Source: Oscillospiraceae bacterium
GTDB taxonomy: Bacteria; Bacillota; Clostridia; Oscillospirales; CAG-272
Length of the DNA stretch: 64,000 nt
Assembly (NCBI GenBank): GCA_015064255.1
Contig: SVSP01000005.1
Location: 24,857 to 88,856 of the forward strand
Direction: 5' to 3'
The position numbers and the translations under genes were made by a program. The notes under the pieces are model-generated. The model saw only the letters and a program-made list of their open reading frames with translations. It did no database searches and was not told where the DNA came from. Below, in pieces: positions 33,916 to 41,375 of the stretch. The stretch's first letter is position 1. Each line of letters starts with the position of its first letter.

Positions 33916-34494
33916 ATGGAAAACAGCTTTTTTGCTCTGCTTTTCAGACAGAAATACATAAAGCGTTGGGGACTTATGAGAAACACGACCGACGAAAATC
34001 TTTCCGAACATAGTGCGGAAACTGCGTTTATCGCTCACGCACTCGCGCTCATAGGGAACAAAAAATTCGGAAAGAGCTATGACGCAGATGCTATTGCCGT
34101 TGCCGCTCTCTATCACGATGCGGCGGAAATATACACGGGGGACCTTCCCACGCCTGTAAAATATTATTCCGAGGAAATGAGAAAAAATTATAAGCAGATA
34201 GAAGCCGCCGCCGAAAAAATACTCGTTTCGCATCTCCCCGAAGAGTTCAGAGAAGTGTATTCTGACATTATTTCGGGCGTTTCGGGCGAAGAAAAGGTGC
34301 TTGTAAAAGCGGCGGATAAAATCTGTGCGCTCATAAAGTGCATCGAAGAGGGGAAAAGCGGAAACAGCGAATTTGCAAGTGCGGAAAAAGCAACGAGAAT
34401 ATCTCTTGATGAGATGAATTCTCCCGAGGCGAATTATTTTATAAAGGAATTTCTCCCCGCGTTTCTTGAGACTATTGATGAAAATTCGCTGTAA
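33916..34494 (+). CDS. HD-domain 5'-deoxynucleotidase, YfbR-like
   Basis: A 192-residue HD-domain phosphohydrolase. RWGLMRNTTDENLSEHSAETAFIAHALALIG matches the N-terminal half of YfbR, where Arg and His contact the nucleotide; ALYHDAAEIYTGDLPTPVKYY holds the HD metal pair and the D-x-P-T-P-x-K motif typical of YfbR. A later D in KAADKICALIKCIEE completes the metal site. YfbR removes phosphate from deoxyribonucleoside 5'-monophosphates. The ORF track extends 43 residues upstream through the promoter; the ATG at 33916 follows AAAGGA by 9 nt. Single-gene unit. Confidence 0.87.
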   Translation: MENSFFALLFRQKYIKRWGLMRNTTDENLSEHSAETAFIAHALALIGNKKFGKSYDADAIAVAALYHDAAEIYTGDLPTPVKYYSEEMRKNYKQIEAAAEKILVSHLPEEFREVYSDIISGVSGEEKVLVKAADKICALIKCIEEGKSGNSEFASAEKATRISLDEMNSPEANYFIKEFLPAFLETIDENSL

Positions 34495-34513
34495 GCGTGG
34501 TATAATAAAAAAT

Positions 34514-34560
34514 CACAGAGTGAACTTTTGACGGTTTACTCTGTGTGTTTTTTTGTTTTT
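34514..34560 (+). terminator. Intrinsic terminator after the HD phosphohydrolase
   Basis: Stem CACAGAGT/ACTCTGTG followed by TGTTTTTTTGTTTTT. Confidence 0.85.
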
Positions 34561-34945
34561 AGTAAAGTTTTTGGGAAACCAAAACCCTTTTTTCAAAAAG
34601 GCTTTGTACAATACAAACATACCAAAAACGCAGTTGCGAGTTTTTTCGTTCATTTCTGTGTCGACAGAAATGAACCAAAGAGCGACTTCCGGGAAGGGAG
34701 GTATCCCTTCCCCAAGAGACCCCAACCCTCTTTCGCAAAACCTCCCGACGTCTATGGTCGGTTTTGCTCGCGCCGCGTTTTTCCGCGGCGAATGATACCG
34801 TTAATATTTAATATGATACTTTATAAAGTGCCAACATACAGGAATGTGAAGTTCTTGTTTTTTCTTTTCAGTAAAGTTTTTTGGAATCCAAAACCCTTTT
34901 TACAAAAAGGGTTTTGTCGGGTTCTTAGGGCAGAGCCCTAAGCAG
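34561..34945 (+). repeat. Composite R1 repeat region (two AGTAAAGTTTTT copies)
   Basis: Copies start at 34561 and 34870, each with an AAACCCTTTTT..CAAAAAGG hairpin; the second ends in GGGTTCTTAGGGCAGAGCCCTAAG, as at 26424. Between them lie a perfect hairpin TTCATTTCTGT-GTCG-ACAGAAATGAA (about 34649-34674), GGGAAGGGAGGTATCCCTTCCC and a CGCCGCG/CGCGGCG-type stem. This accounts for the 462-bp gap, and the long track ORF across it (34528-34941) is an artefact. Confidence 0.7.
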
Positions 34946-34956
34946 AGGCCCTTTGG

Positions 34957-35652
34957 CTAAATAAAAAACTTTTTGTGGAGGGATTCGCGGAGAGGGCGGC
35001 AGATGGCGATAGTCAGGAGCATAGCGCCGAGGAGCGCGAAAACTATCATAGGATAGAGCGACCAAATGAAATAATTTCGCGGTTTGAAGGTGATATTTAT
35101 GAAAAACTCGATAAATACCATCATAGCGGCAACGGCGAGGGAAGCGCCGCCGAAAATGTAGAGATAGCCGCGCTTCAAGGTTACGCAAAGAATGGTAACG
35201 GTCGAACATATCGCGCCTATCATAGTTACAACAGGGAATGCGAGAGAAAGGAACCAGTCTCCGCCGAGCGTGTCGTTTATATAGCAGAGATAAATTCCTA
35301 TACATCCGAAATCGATAGGTGTGAAGATTATCGGGTGCGGATGCTTGAACCACGAGGGGAGAATTATTATCACGTAAGTTATAAGGACGGCAAGCATACA
35401 GTATCCCGACCAGGTTATAGCGTGGTTGAGACTTATGTCGCAGATGGGCGTCAGTATAAACGGTATCGCGAAGAGCATAGTTACGATGAAGAGAATACCC
35501 GTGCGGTTGAATTCTTCCTTGGGGATGTTGTTTTTAGGATAGGTCGGCTCTGCTTTTTCGCGTATGATGTCGGGGTGATAGGCTACCGTGCCGCAGAGAG
35601 GACAGCTTTTTTCGGTGTCGGCGAGTTCAACGCCGCATTTTACACAGTACAT
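34957..35652 (-). CDS. Zinc-ribbon membrane protein (DUF6320-like)
   Basis: A 231-residue protein with an N-terminal zinc ribbon (YCVKCGVELADTEKSCPLCG) followed by a polar linker and six predicted membrane segments (from about residue 50 to 220). It resembles the DUF6320 group of clostridial membrane proteins. The start overlaps the end of the upstream lipase/acyltransferase gene region (4-nt gap), so the two are co-translated and likely work together, for example with the membrane protein localising the enzyme or moving its product (inference). Confidence 0.7.
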   Translation of the reverse strand: MYCVKCGVELADTEKSCPLCGTVAYHPDIIREKAEPTYPKNNIPKEEFNRTGILFIVTMLFAIPFILTPICDISLNHAITWSGYCMLAVLITYVIIILPSWFKHPHPIIFTPIDFGCIGIYLCYINDTLGGDWFLSLAFPVVTMIGAICSTVTILCVTLKRGYLYIFGGASLAVAAMMVFIEFFINITFKPRNYFIWSLYPMIVFALLGAMLLTIAICRPLRESLHKKFFI

Positions 35653-35656
35653 ATTA

Positions 35657-37876
35657 TTATTTGTTTCCTTTCGTTTCTCTTTGGTTGCTTTCGACCTTGA
35701 CTTTCACGCCGAGAGAACGGAGTACGGCGTGGAAATGACGTTCAAAAATAGGTTCTTTTATATTTCGGATGATGTTGAAGGCGAGGGTGTCGCCGTAGGT
35801 TATCATTCCGCAGTTGTAGTGGCGGGTTGACTGTATGCCGAGGACGAAATCCATACGCTCAATGTATGGCGACATTTCTTTCGGCACCTTGACAAGTCCG
35901 AGGTTTGAAAGCGAAAGACAGGACTTCTTTTCTCCGACCGCGCTGAATACAGCCTTCATTATCGGATTTTTTATAAAAAGAGGGAGTATTTTTACGGCGA
36001 AAATGCGCTCGCTTCGGATATTTGTGGTGATCTTCGTCATCATATGCTTAGGGTTTATCGTAAATCCCATCTGATGGTGTACCGATTTGCATATTTCTTC
36101 AAACGAATATTCTCCGAGGCGCGGGTCGATCTCGGGTGTGACGTAAAGAACGAAATTGCGGAGCGTTTTCGAGTTAAACATTCCGCGCAGATTTACGGGC
36201 AGAAGAACCTTTGACGGCTTCATTTTGCTCTGCTTGATGCCGAGCTCTTTTTGAATGTTTATGATAGCCATAAGTGCCGCAGATGCGATAAAAGCGGTGG
36301 CAGTCACTCCGTATTCCTTGGATTTTTCCTTAACCTGAGATGCACTCATAAGAAATGCGGTGTCGGTAAGGAAGCTGTCACTTTCTTTCGTTCCTTTTAT
36401 TTTATATGCGGTGCTTTCATTTCTGCTTGCGCCGACAGGACCACACGAGCGCTGGAAGCTGTCTTCAAATTCTTCTTCGGACGGCTCTTCAAGGCGGTCA
36501 AGCACGCCGTCGGTGGGCGAAACGGTTATGTTGTATCTCTGCTGGAGATACTCGGCAAGCAAGGTCTTGAGGAATATAAGACCGCCGTTTCCGTCGGTTA
36601 CAGAATGGAAAAATTCGACGGCTACCCGTTTTTTGTAAACAAGAACGCGGAAAGCACATTTTCTTATGTCATCGAAGGGCATACGGGACAGCGGAAAACT
36701 GCGCTCGTCCATAATTTCGGGCGCTTCGGGTATTTCTTCGAGATAATACCAGAAAAATCCGCGGCGAAGACGCACGGCTATCGAGGGAAACCTTCTTACG
36801 GTAACGTCAAGCGCGGTTTTGAGTACCTCGCGGTCAATGTTTTCGTTAAGCGTTGCTGAAAGACGGAAAATGTTTACCCAAGTACGGCTGCGTGCCGCAG
36901 GATAGATCTTTGCCGCGTTGTCGAGCCGCATCCAGCGGAGCTTTTCGGGCGGGGGAAGCGCAGTACGCAGAAAGGCGTTTATGCGGTCAAAGTCGTTTCT
37001 GTGTTCCTTAAGGCAGTAGAGTGGGTAAACGTGCCACATTTTCGGCGTGACTATGAGCTGACTTCTCGCACCGACGGATACAAGCTTTTCGTGAAGAAGA
37101 CGCGAGTCGTCGAGGAGGATCTCATCTCCGCCGACGAAAATTATTGACGGCGGAAATCCTGTCACATCTCCGAAGATAGGAGAAACAAAGGGGTTTGATT
37201 TGCGGATCTTATCAGCGCCCGTATCGGACTCGGGGTTTTCCGAGCCGTATATATAGCAGTTTGCGTAAAATTCGAGTTTTTCTTTTTCAAGAGAGGGATC
37301 TGCGTGCTTGTTATGCTCGTGGCTTTGTCCCGAGAGAGTGAGATCGCTCCACGGGGAGATCGCGATAATGCCCGCGGGAAGCCGCTCACCCGTTTGCTTG
37401 AGCTTTAAGCAAAGCGAATATACAAGACCGCCGCCCGCGCTTTCTCCGCAAAGGATAATGTCGGACGGGAGATATCCCGAGCGAAGCAAATATCTGTATG
37501 CTTCAAGCGCATCGTCGAGAGCCGCGGGAAAGGGGTTTTCGGGAGCAAGACGGTATGCGGGTGCGAAAACCTTTACCGAGCATTTTGCGGCAAGAACGGT
37601 CGCAAATCCGCGCGCGTATTTAAGGTCACCGCAGGTGTAACCGCCGCCGTGAAGATAGAGAATGATACTTTTTGACGTTATATCGGACGGGGTAACTATC
37701 GCGCCCTCAAAATTTTCAAGCTGCACACTCTCGTAGCTTGAATCGTCTTTGTAGGAAGACGCCATAAGCGCACCGAGTCTGTCCTGACCGTCGCGTGTGT
37801 GTTCGAGCGAGCAGGATGATACGAACGGCTTGAAAAGAAGAAGCTGTGTGCGAATGAAATCGGATGAAAATTCCAT
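35657..37876 (-). CDS. Fusion: hormone-sensitive-lipase-type hydrolase plus acyltransferase/condensation-like domain
   Basis: About 739 residues with two enzyme domains. The first (about 1-300) is an HSL-family alpha/beta hydrolase: LYLHGGGYTCG is the oxyanion HGGG motif, ILCGESAGGGLVYSL the nucleophile elbow, GGDEILLDD the Asp and MWHVYPL the His. The second (about 320-730) resembles alcohol acyltransferases and condensation domains: AVEFFHSVTDGNGG carries an H-x-x-x-D-G type active site and LPVNLRGMF the family middle motif. The ATG at 37876 is preferred over the track start 69 nt upstream, but neither has a strong ribosome binding site. It is coupled to the DUF6320-like gene. Confidence 0.78.
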   Translation of the reverse strand: MEFSSDFIRTQLLLFKPFVSSCSLEHTRDGQDRLGALMASSYKDDSSYESVQLENFEGAIVTPSDITSKSIILYLHGGGYTCGDLKYARGFATVLAAKCSVKVFAPAYRLAPENPFPAALDDALEAYRYLLRSGYLPSDIILCGESAGGGLVYSLCLKLKQTGERLPAGIIAISPWSDLTLSGQSHEHNKHADPSLEKEKLEFYANCYIYGSENPESDTGADKIRKSNPFVSPIFGDVTGFPPSIIFVGGDEILLDDSRLLHEKLVSVGARSQLIVTPKMWHVYPLYCLKEHRNDFDRINAFLRTALPPPEKLRWMRLDNAAKIYPAARSRTWVNIFRLSATLNENIDREVLKTALDVTVRRFPSIAVRLRRGFFWYYLEEIPEAPEIMDERSFPLSRMPFDDIRKCAFRVLVYKKRVAVEFFHSVTDGNGGLIFLKTLLAEYLQQRYNITVSPTDGVLDRLEEPSEEEFEDSFQRSCGPVGASRNESTAYKIKGTKESDSFLTDTAFLMSASQVKEKSKEYGVTATAFIASAALMAIINIQKELGIKQSKMKPSKVLLPVNLRGMFNSKTLRNFVLYVTPEIDPRLGEYSFEEICKSVHHQMGFTINPKHMMTKITTNIRSERIFAVKILPLFIKNPIMKAVFSAVGEKKSCLSLSNLGLVKVPKEMSPYIERMDFVLGIQSTRHYNCGMITYGDTLAFNIIRNIKEPIFERHFHAVLRSLGVKVKVESNQRETKGNK

Positions 37877-38022
37877 ATTTGTTATCTCATTTCGAAGTAT
37901 TACTTGGGTATATATTATGCCTTTCGTGCAGGCTGTTCTAAACACGGAAGTAAGGTCGGCTGAAAAATATATACGTTATTATAACATATTTTAAAATATA
38001 ATCAAGTTTTTTTGAAATTATC

Positions 38023-38051
38023 TTGACACAATTATTTGAATATGTTATCAT
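38023..38051 (+). promoter_or_regulatory. Sigma-A type promoter for the GH5-like gene
   Basis: TTGACA (38023-38028), 17-bp spacer, TATCAT (38046-38051), about 38 nt before the ATG at 38089. Confidence 0.7.
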
Positions 38052-38088
38052 TTCTATGAAAATCCCTATAAAGAAAGGTGATAAAGCT

Positions 38089-39171
38089 ATGAAAGAAAGA
38101 TGGACAAAAGAACAGGCGTGGGAGTGGTGGAATTCACACGATTGGCTCGTAGGATGCAACTACGTTCCGTCACAGTCTCCCGTGCTTTCGGTATGGAAGG
38201 AAGACACACTTGAAGAAATAATGCCTTCTCTCAAGAGCGAGCTTGAGCTTGCGGCAAGCATAGGATTTAATACCGTGCGTATGTGGTTTCCCTTTAATCA
38301 TTGGTACCACGAAAGAGAAGTCGCTCTTGACAGAATTGACAGAGTGCTTGGAATAGTTGCAAGCTACGGCATATCGGTTATGCCCGTGCTTTATAACGAC
38401 TGCGTATCCTTCGGACGTCCAGAAAAGGTTGTTATACATAAACCGATGCCCGGACACGGACACTACGACGTCGGATATCACGGCGGTCACAAGAACAGTC
38501 CGCATATCGTTGTTCCCAAGGATGCAAAGGGCTGGATACTTTGGGACGAGCCCGAATACCGCGAGATCTGCGAAGAATATCTCCGCGATATATTCAACCG
38601 CTTCGGCAAGGACGAGCGCATAATTATGTGGGATATGTGGAACGAACCGGGCAACAGCAAGAGAGACGATATGAGTATTCCTTACCTCAAGAGAGCTTTT
38701 GAGGTTGCAAGAGAATGCGATCCCATTCAGCCGCTTACCGCAGGTCCTTGGAGATACCCCAAGAATTACGGTATAGACGAAACTCTCGACGTTTCTCCTA
38801 TCGAGCGCGTTGCACTTGACCTCTCGGATATCGTAACCTTCCATTGTTACGAGAATTTCGATATGATACAGAGAATAGTCAAACAGCTTGAAAAAGAGGG
38901 CAGACCTATGGCTAACACCGAATGGCTGCACAGAATCCTTGACAACAATATCGAGGAACAGATCCCCTTCTATCACGAAAAGAAGATCGGAAGCTACAGC
39001 TGGGGCCTTGTTGCGGGCTTTGCACAGCATTATCTGCCTTGGGAATGGCTCAAGGCGGCACGTCCCGAGCTTGACTACACAAAGTGGCAGCACGACCTTT
39101 TCAACGGAGATCACACGCCGTATAATCCCGTTGAGATCGAAATTATCAAAAAACACGCAGGAAAAATTTAA
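38089..39171 (+). CDS. GH5-like (clan A TIM-barrel) glycoside hydrolase
   Basis: A 360-residue cytoplasmic TIM-barrel protein of the cellulase-like clan A. GCNYVPSQSPVLSVW near residue 20 and FNTVRMWFPFNHWY are the usual first strands. IMWDMWNEPGNS (about 180-192) carries the acid/base Glu in the NEP motif, and PMANTEWLHR (about 280) a candidate nucleophile Glu. Substrate specificity cannot be read. The ORF track starts 22 residues upstream through the promoter; the ATG at 38089 follows AAAGGTGAT. Directly downstream lies the twin-hairpin element (copy B). Confidence 0.78.
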   Translation: MKERWTKEQAWEWWNSHDWLVGCNYVPSQSPVLSVWKEDTLEEIMPSLKSELELAASIGFNTVRMWFPFNHWYHEREVALDRIDRVLGIVASYGISVMPVLYNDCVSFGRPEKVVIHKPMPGHGHYDVGYHGGHKNSPHIVVPKDAKGWILWDEPEYREICEEYLRDIFNRFGKDERIIMWDMWNEPGNSKRDDMSIPYLKRAFEVARECDPIQPLTAGPWRYPKNYGIDETLDVSPIERVALDLSDIVTFHCYENFDMIQRIVKQLEKEGRPMANTEWLHRILDNNIEEQIPFYHEKKIGSYSWGLVAGFAQHYLPWEWLKAARPELDYTKWQHDLFNGDHTPYNPVEIEIIKKHAGKI

Positions 39172-39183
39172 ATTGCTTTAACC

Positions 39184-39217
39184 AAAAACGCCTACGGATT
39201 TAATCCGTGGGCGTTTT
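39184..39217 (+). terminator. Hairpin B1, proximal of a duplicated pair
   Basis: AAAACGCCTACGGATT/AATCCGTGGGCGTTTT, 13 nt after the GH5-like stop codon. Nearly identical to the hairpin at 39345-39378. Confidence 0.8.
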
Positions 39218-39242
39218 AGAATGAAAGTAAGAAATAAAAGAA

Positions 39243-39336
39243 AAATTTTCAGCCAAGGAAAAGGGTTGGGAGTTTGAGGGAAGGAAAAAAACTTCGGCGT
39301 TTGAGATGGTTTTTCCCTTCCCTCAGTTAATTTTAT
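39243..39336 (+). ncRNA. Conserved structured element, copy B (candidate ncRNA)
   Basis: Contains AGCCAAGGAAAAGGG, stem TGAGGGAAGG (39275-39284) pairing with CC plus TTCCCTCA (39316-39325), a loop with CTTCGGCGTTTGAGATGG, then CAGTTAATTTTA. Compared with copy A the loop is identical, while the stem carries G-C where A has A-U. It is oriented like the upstream gene and bracketed by two copies of one hairpin, exactly as in copy A but with a different hairpin sequence. Confidence 0.5.
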
Positions 39337-39344
39337 ATATGTTG

Positions 39345-39378
39345 AAATGCCTACGGAAATTAATCCGTGGGCGTTTTT
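39345..39378 (+). terminator. Hairpin B2, distal of a duplicated pair
   Basis: AATGCCTACGGAAATT/AATCCGTGGGCGTTTTT with T-tract, on the far side of the conserved element. Confidence 0.85.
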
Positions 39379-39432
39379 ATACGTGCGGAATAAATTTCCG
39401 CCGAGAAGTCATCTGATTTTTTGCGAAAACTA

Positions 39433-39461
39433 TTGAATTATTAAATAAAAAGGTTTATAAT
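39433..39461 (+). promoter_or_regulatory. Sigma-A type promoter for the HTH-LuxR gene
   Basis: TTGAAT (39433-39438), 17-bp spacer, TATAAT (39456-39461). It leaves an untranslated leader of about 170 nt that contains the two palindromes below. Confidence 0.65.
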
Positions 39462-39567
39462 ATTAAGTTGCCGGAAAATCTTTTTCGAAATAAACCGGGA
39501 ACTGATCCCGTACAAAGCTGCTGCGAAAAAAATTGCGGCTCGTTTACGTAAGATATAAGCAATAAAA

Positions 39568-39583
39568 CTTCGTTTAAACGAAG
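39568..39583. promoter_or_regulatory. 16-bp perfect palindrome CTTCGTTTAAACGAAG, first copy
   Basis: Perfect inverted repeat in the leader of the regulator gene; the same 16 bases recur 35 bp downstream. Confidence 0.6.
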
Positions 39584-39601
39584 AAAAATACGGCAAAAAT
39601 C

Positions 39602-39619
39602 GCTTCGTTTAAACGAAGC
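39602..39619. promoter_or_regulatory. 18-bp perfect palindrome with CTTCGTTTAAACGAAG core, second copy
   Basis: GCTTCGTTTAAACGAAGC, 17 nt before the start codon at 39637, centre-to-centre 35 bp from the first copy. Two identical sites in the regulator's own leader suggest autoregulation or an RNA hairpin pair. Confidence 0.6.
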
Positions 39620-39636
39620 AGAATAAGAGTTGTATA

Positions 39637-40857
39637 ATGTATAGAATAACAGTAAAAGAAGCAGCGGAGCGTTGGGGCGTTACGGTGCGCCGCGTGCAGG
39701 ATCTCTGTAAACGCGGAGAAATACAGGGCGCACTGCGTTGGGGCAGGACCTGGATGATACCGTCGGACGCAACCTATCCCTCGGGAAGGAACATAAATAC
39801 AGACGGGCCGAATTTGCCGATGCCGAGGAAAAGTCCTTTTCTTGATATGACAGATTTGTATAATACTCCGGGAAGTGCCGAAGACGCCGTAAGAGCGCTT
39901 GAAAGCAACCCCGAAGCACAGGCGCTTTTCGCCGCAGAGATCGCATACAGCCGCGGAGAGATCGATACCGTGTATGAATACGCGCAATACTTTCTGTCAT
40001 CTCACTCGGGATTTTACGCAATACTCGGAGGAGGATTGCTCCTGTCACTCGTGGCGATGTGGAGAGGCGATGCCGAGCTTTGGAAAAAAGCAAAGAAGCA
40101 TCTGCTTGAAGCACCTTGCAAGGATGACAGGGACAGAGATATCGTTCTTTTGACACTCGCTTCGGCGGACAGCGCGATAAGAAATACCGAAGATTTTCCC
40201 GATTGGTTTGCAAGAGGAAGCTTCAACGAGCTTCCCGCGGACGCGCATCCCGCCGCGAGAGTATATTACGTGAAATATCTTTTGATAATTGCGCAAAATA
40301 CGGCGATGAAAAGGCAGGAAACCTCGGACGGCTTCGGATTTATGAAGGCAATACCCTACATAACAGAGCCGCTTATATCGCAGGCTTGCGTTGAAAAGAC
40401 TGTGATATCCGAGATATATTTAAGACTTCTTTGCGCGATAGCTTATTATGACACGGGAGAGATAGAAAGGGCAACGGAGCATATAGACAGAGCGATAGGG
40501 CTTGCGCTTCCCGATGATTTTATCGGAATTCTTGCAGAGCACCGCAGACAGCTCGGCTCTCTGCTTGACGAAAGAGTGGGTGCTGAATCTCCCGAAGCGC
40601 TTAAAAAACTCAAGGACCTGCATAAGCAGCTTTCCGAAGGCTGGACAAAGCTTCACAATCAGGTGCTTGAAAGAAGAGTATCTGCCGACCTTTCTCAAAG
40701 AGAGCGCGAGGTTGCGCGTCTTGTTGCTTTCGGACTTTCAAACACGGAGATATCCGAAAGACTTGGTATTTCAAAGGAATCGGTCAAGTCACTTATCACT
40801 ACAATTCGTAATAAAACGGGTATAGTAAAACGTGTCGAATTTTCCGATTACGTGTAA
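39637..40857 (+). CDS. Regulator with N-terminal excisionase-type HTH and C-terminal LuxR-type HTH
   Basis: A 406-residue regulator with two DNA-binding ends. The N-terminus (YRITVKEAAERWGVTVRRVQDLCKRGEI, about 2-55) is a MerR/excisionase-like HTH with the usual W-x-IP end (GRTWMIPSDA). The middle (about 70-330) is helical and repeat-like, resembling TPR modules. The C-terminus (LSQREREVARLVAFGLSNTEISERLGISKESVKSLI) is a GerE/LuxR HTH. Such two-ended regulators are known in Clostridia but their targets are not. It faces the adhesin region, which it may control (inference). Its ribosome binding site is weak (AAGAG) and the leader has two palindromes. Confidence 0.8.
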   Translation: MYRITVKEAAERWGVTVRRVQDLCKRGEIQGALRWGRTWMIPSDATYPSGRNINTDGPNLPMPRKSPFLDMTDLYNTPGSAEDAVRALESNPEAQALFAAEIAYSRGEIDTVYEYAQYFLSSHSGFYAILGGGLLLSLVAMWRGDAELWKKAKKHLLEAPCKDDRDRDIVLLTLASADSAIRNTEDFPDWFARGSFNELPADAHPAARVYYVKYLLIIAQNTAMKRQETSDGFGFMKAIPYITEPLISQACVEKTVISEIYLRLLCAIAYYDTGEIERATEHIDRAIGLALPDDFIGILAEHRRQLGSLLDERVGAESPEALKKLKDLHKQLSEGWTKLHNQVLERRVSADLSQREREVARLVAFGLSNTEISERLGISKESVKSLITTIRNKTGIVKRVEFSDYV

Positions 40858-40981
40858 AAAAATGTTTTTTTGGGTGATGTTTTTTGAAGGAAATCGATTT
40901 ATAATCTATGATGTAGGTTAGTATGAAAATTTATCATTACTACATTATAACAATATCCTATAAATGGGAGGAATTACATCG

Positions 40982-41311
40982 ATGGATTCAGAATTATTAG
41001 TTCCCAAAGAAGGAATGATCTATAAGATCATTGATATTGGAAATCACAAATTTGAGCTTAGATACGGATATAATGAGGATTTTGAAAGAGAACAGGGATG
41101 CCCCGTTGTTGTTTTCCCGAATCTGAAAAAAGATCCGAAATATACAGATGAAGGATTTCTGATAGTTACATCTCTTCAAGAACCGTGTGAGCACTACAAG
41201 CCGCTTGATAGCGACCAGTTCGAGGATTGGTGTGCTGACTGCGTATACTATCCGAATGTGCACGCGGAGATCGGAGTTTGCGGGTGCAAGAAAAATATAC
41301 TGAAAAAATAG
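40982..41311 (+). CDS. Small cysteine-containing protein of unknown function
   Basis: A 109-residue protein not recognised as a known family. The first half is beta-like (GMIYKIIDIGNHKFELRYGYN) and the second half holds several Cys and His (EPCEHYKPL, DWCADCVYYP, GVCGCKKN), which could bind zinc or an iron-sulfur cluster. The ORF track starts at 40964, but that ATG lies inside GGGAGG; the ATG at 40982, ten bases after it, is the real start. It stands between the LuxR-type regulator and the pilin-like gene, 64 nt before the latter, possibly in one transcript. Confidence 0.6.
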   Translation: MDSELLVPKEGMIYKIIDIGNHKFELRYGYNEDFEREQGCPVVVFPNLKKDPKYTDEGFLIVTSLQEPCEHYKPLDSDQFEDWCADCVYYPNVHAEIGVCGCKKNILKK

Positions 41312-41375
41312 AAGTTCAGATAAAATTAATTTGAGTTTGTAGTCTTTCGTTTTATATATAGGAGGTTTATAAGAA

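Noticed and set aside
34528-34941. 137-residue plus-strand ORF in the track
   Set aside because: It runs through two R1 repeat copies and their hairpins, shares its RVLRAEP end with the unrelated ORF 26049-26423, and has no ribosome binding site.
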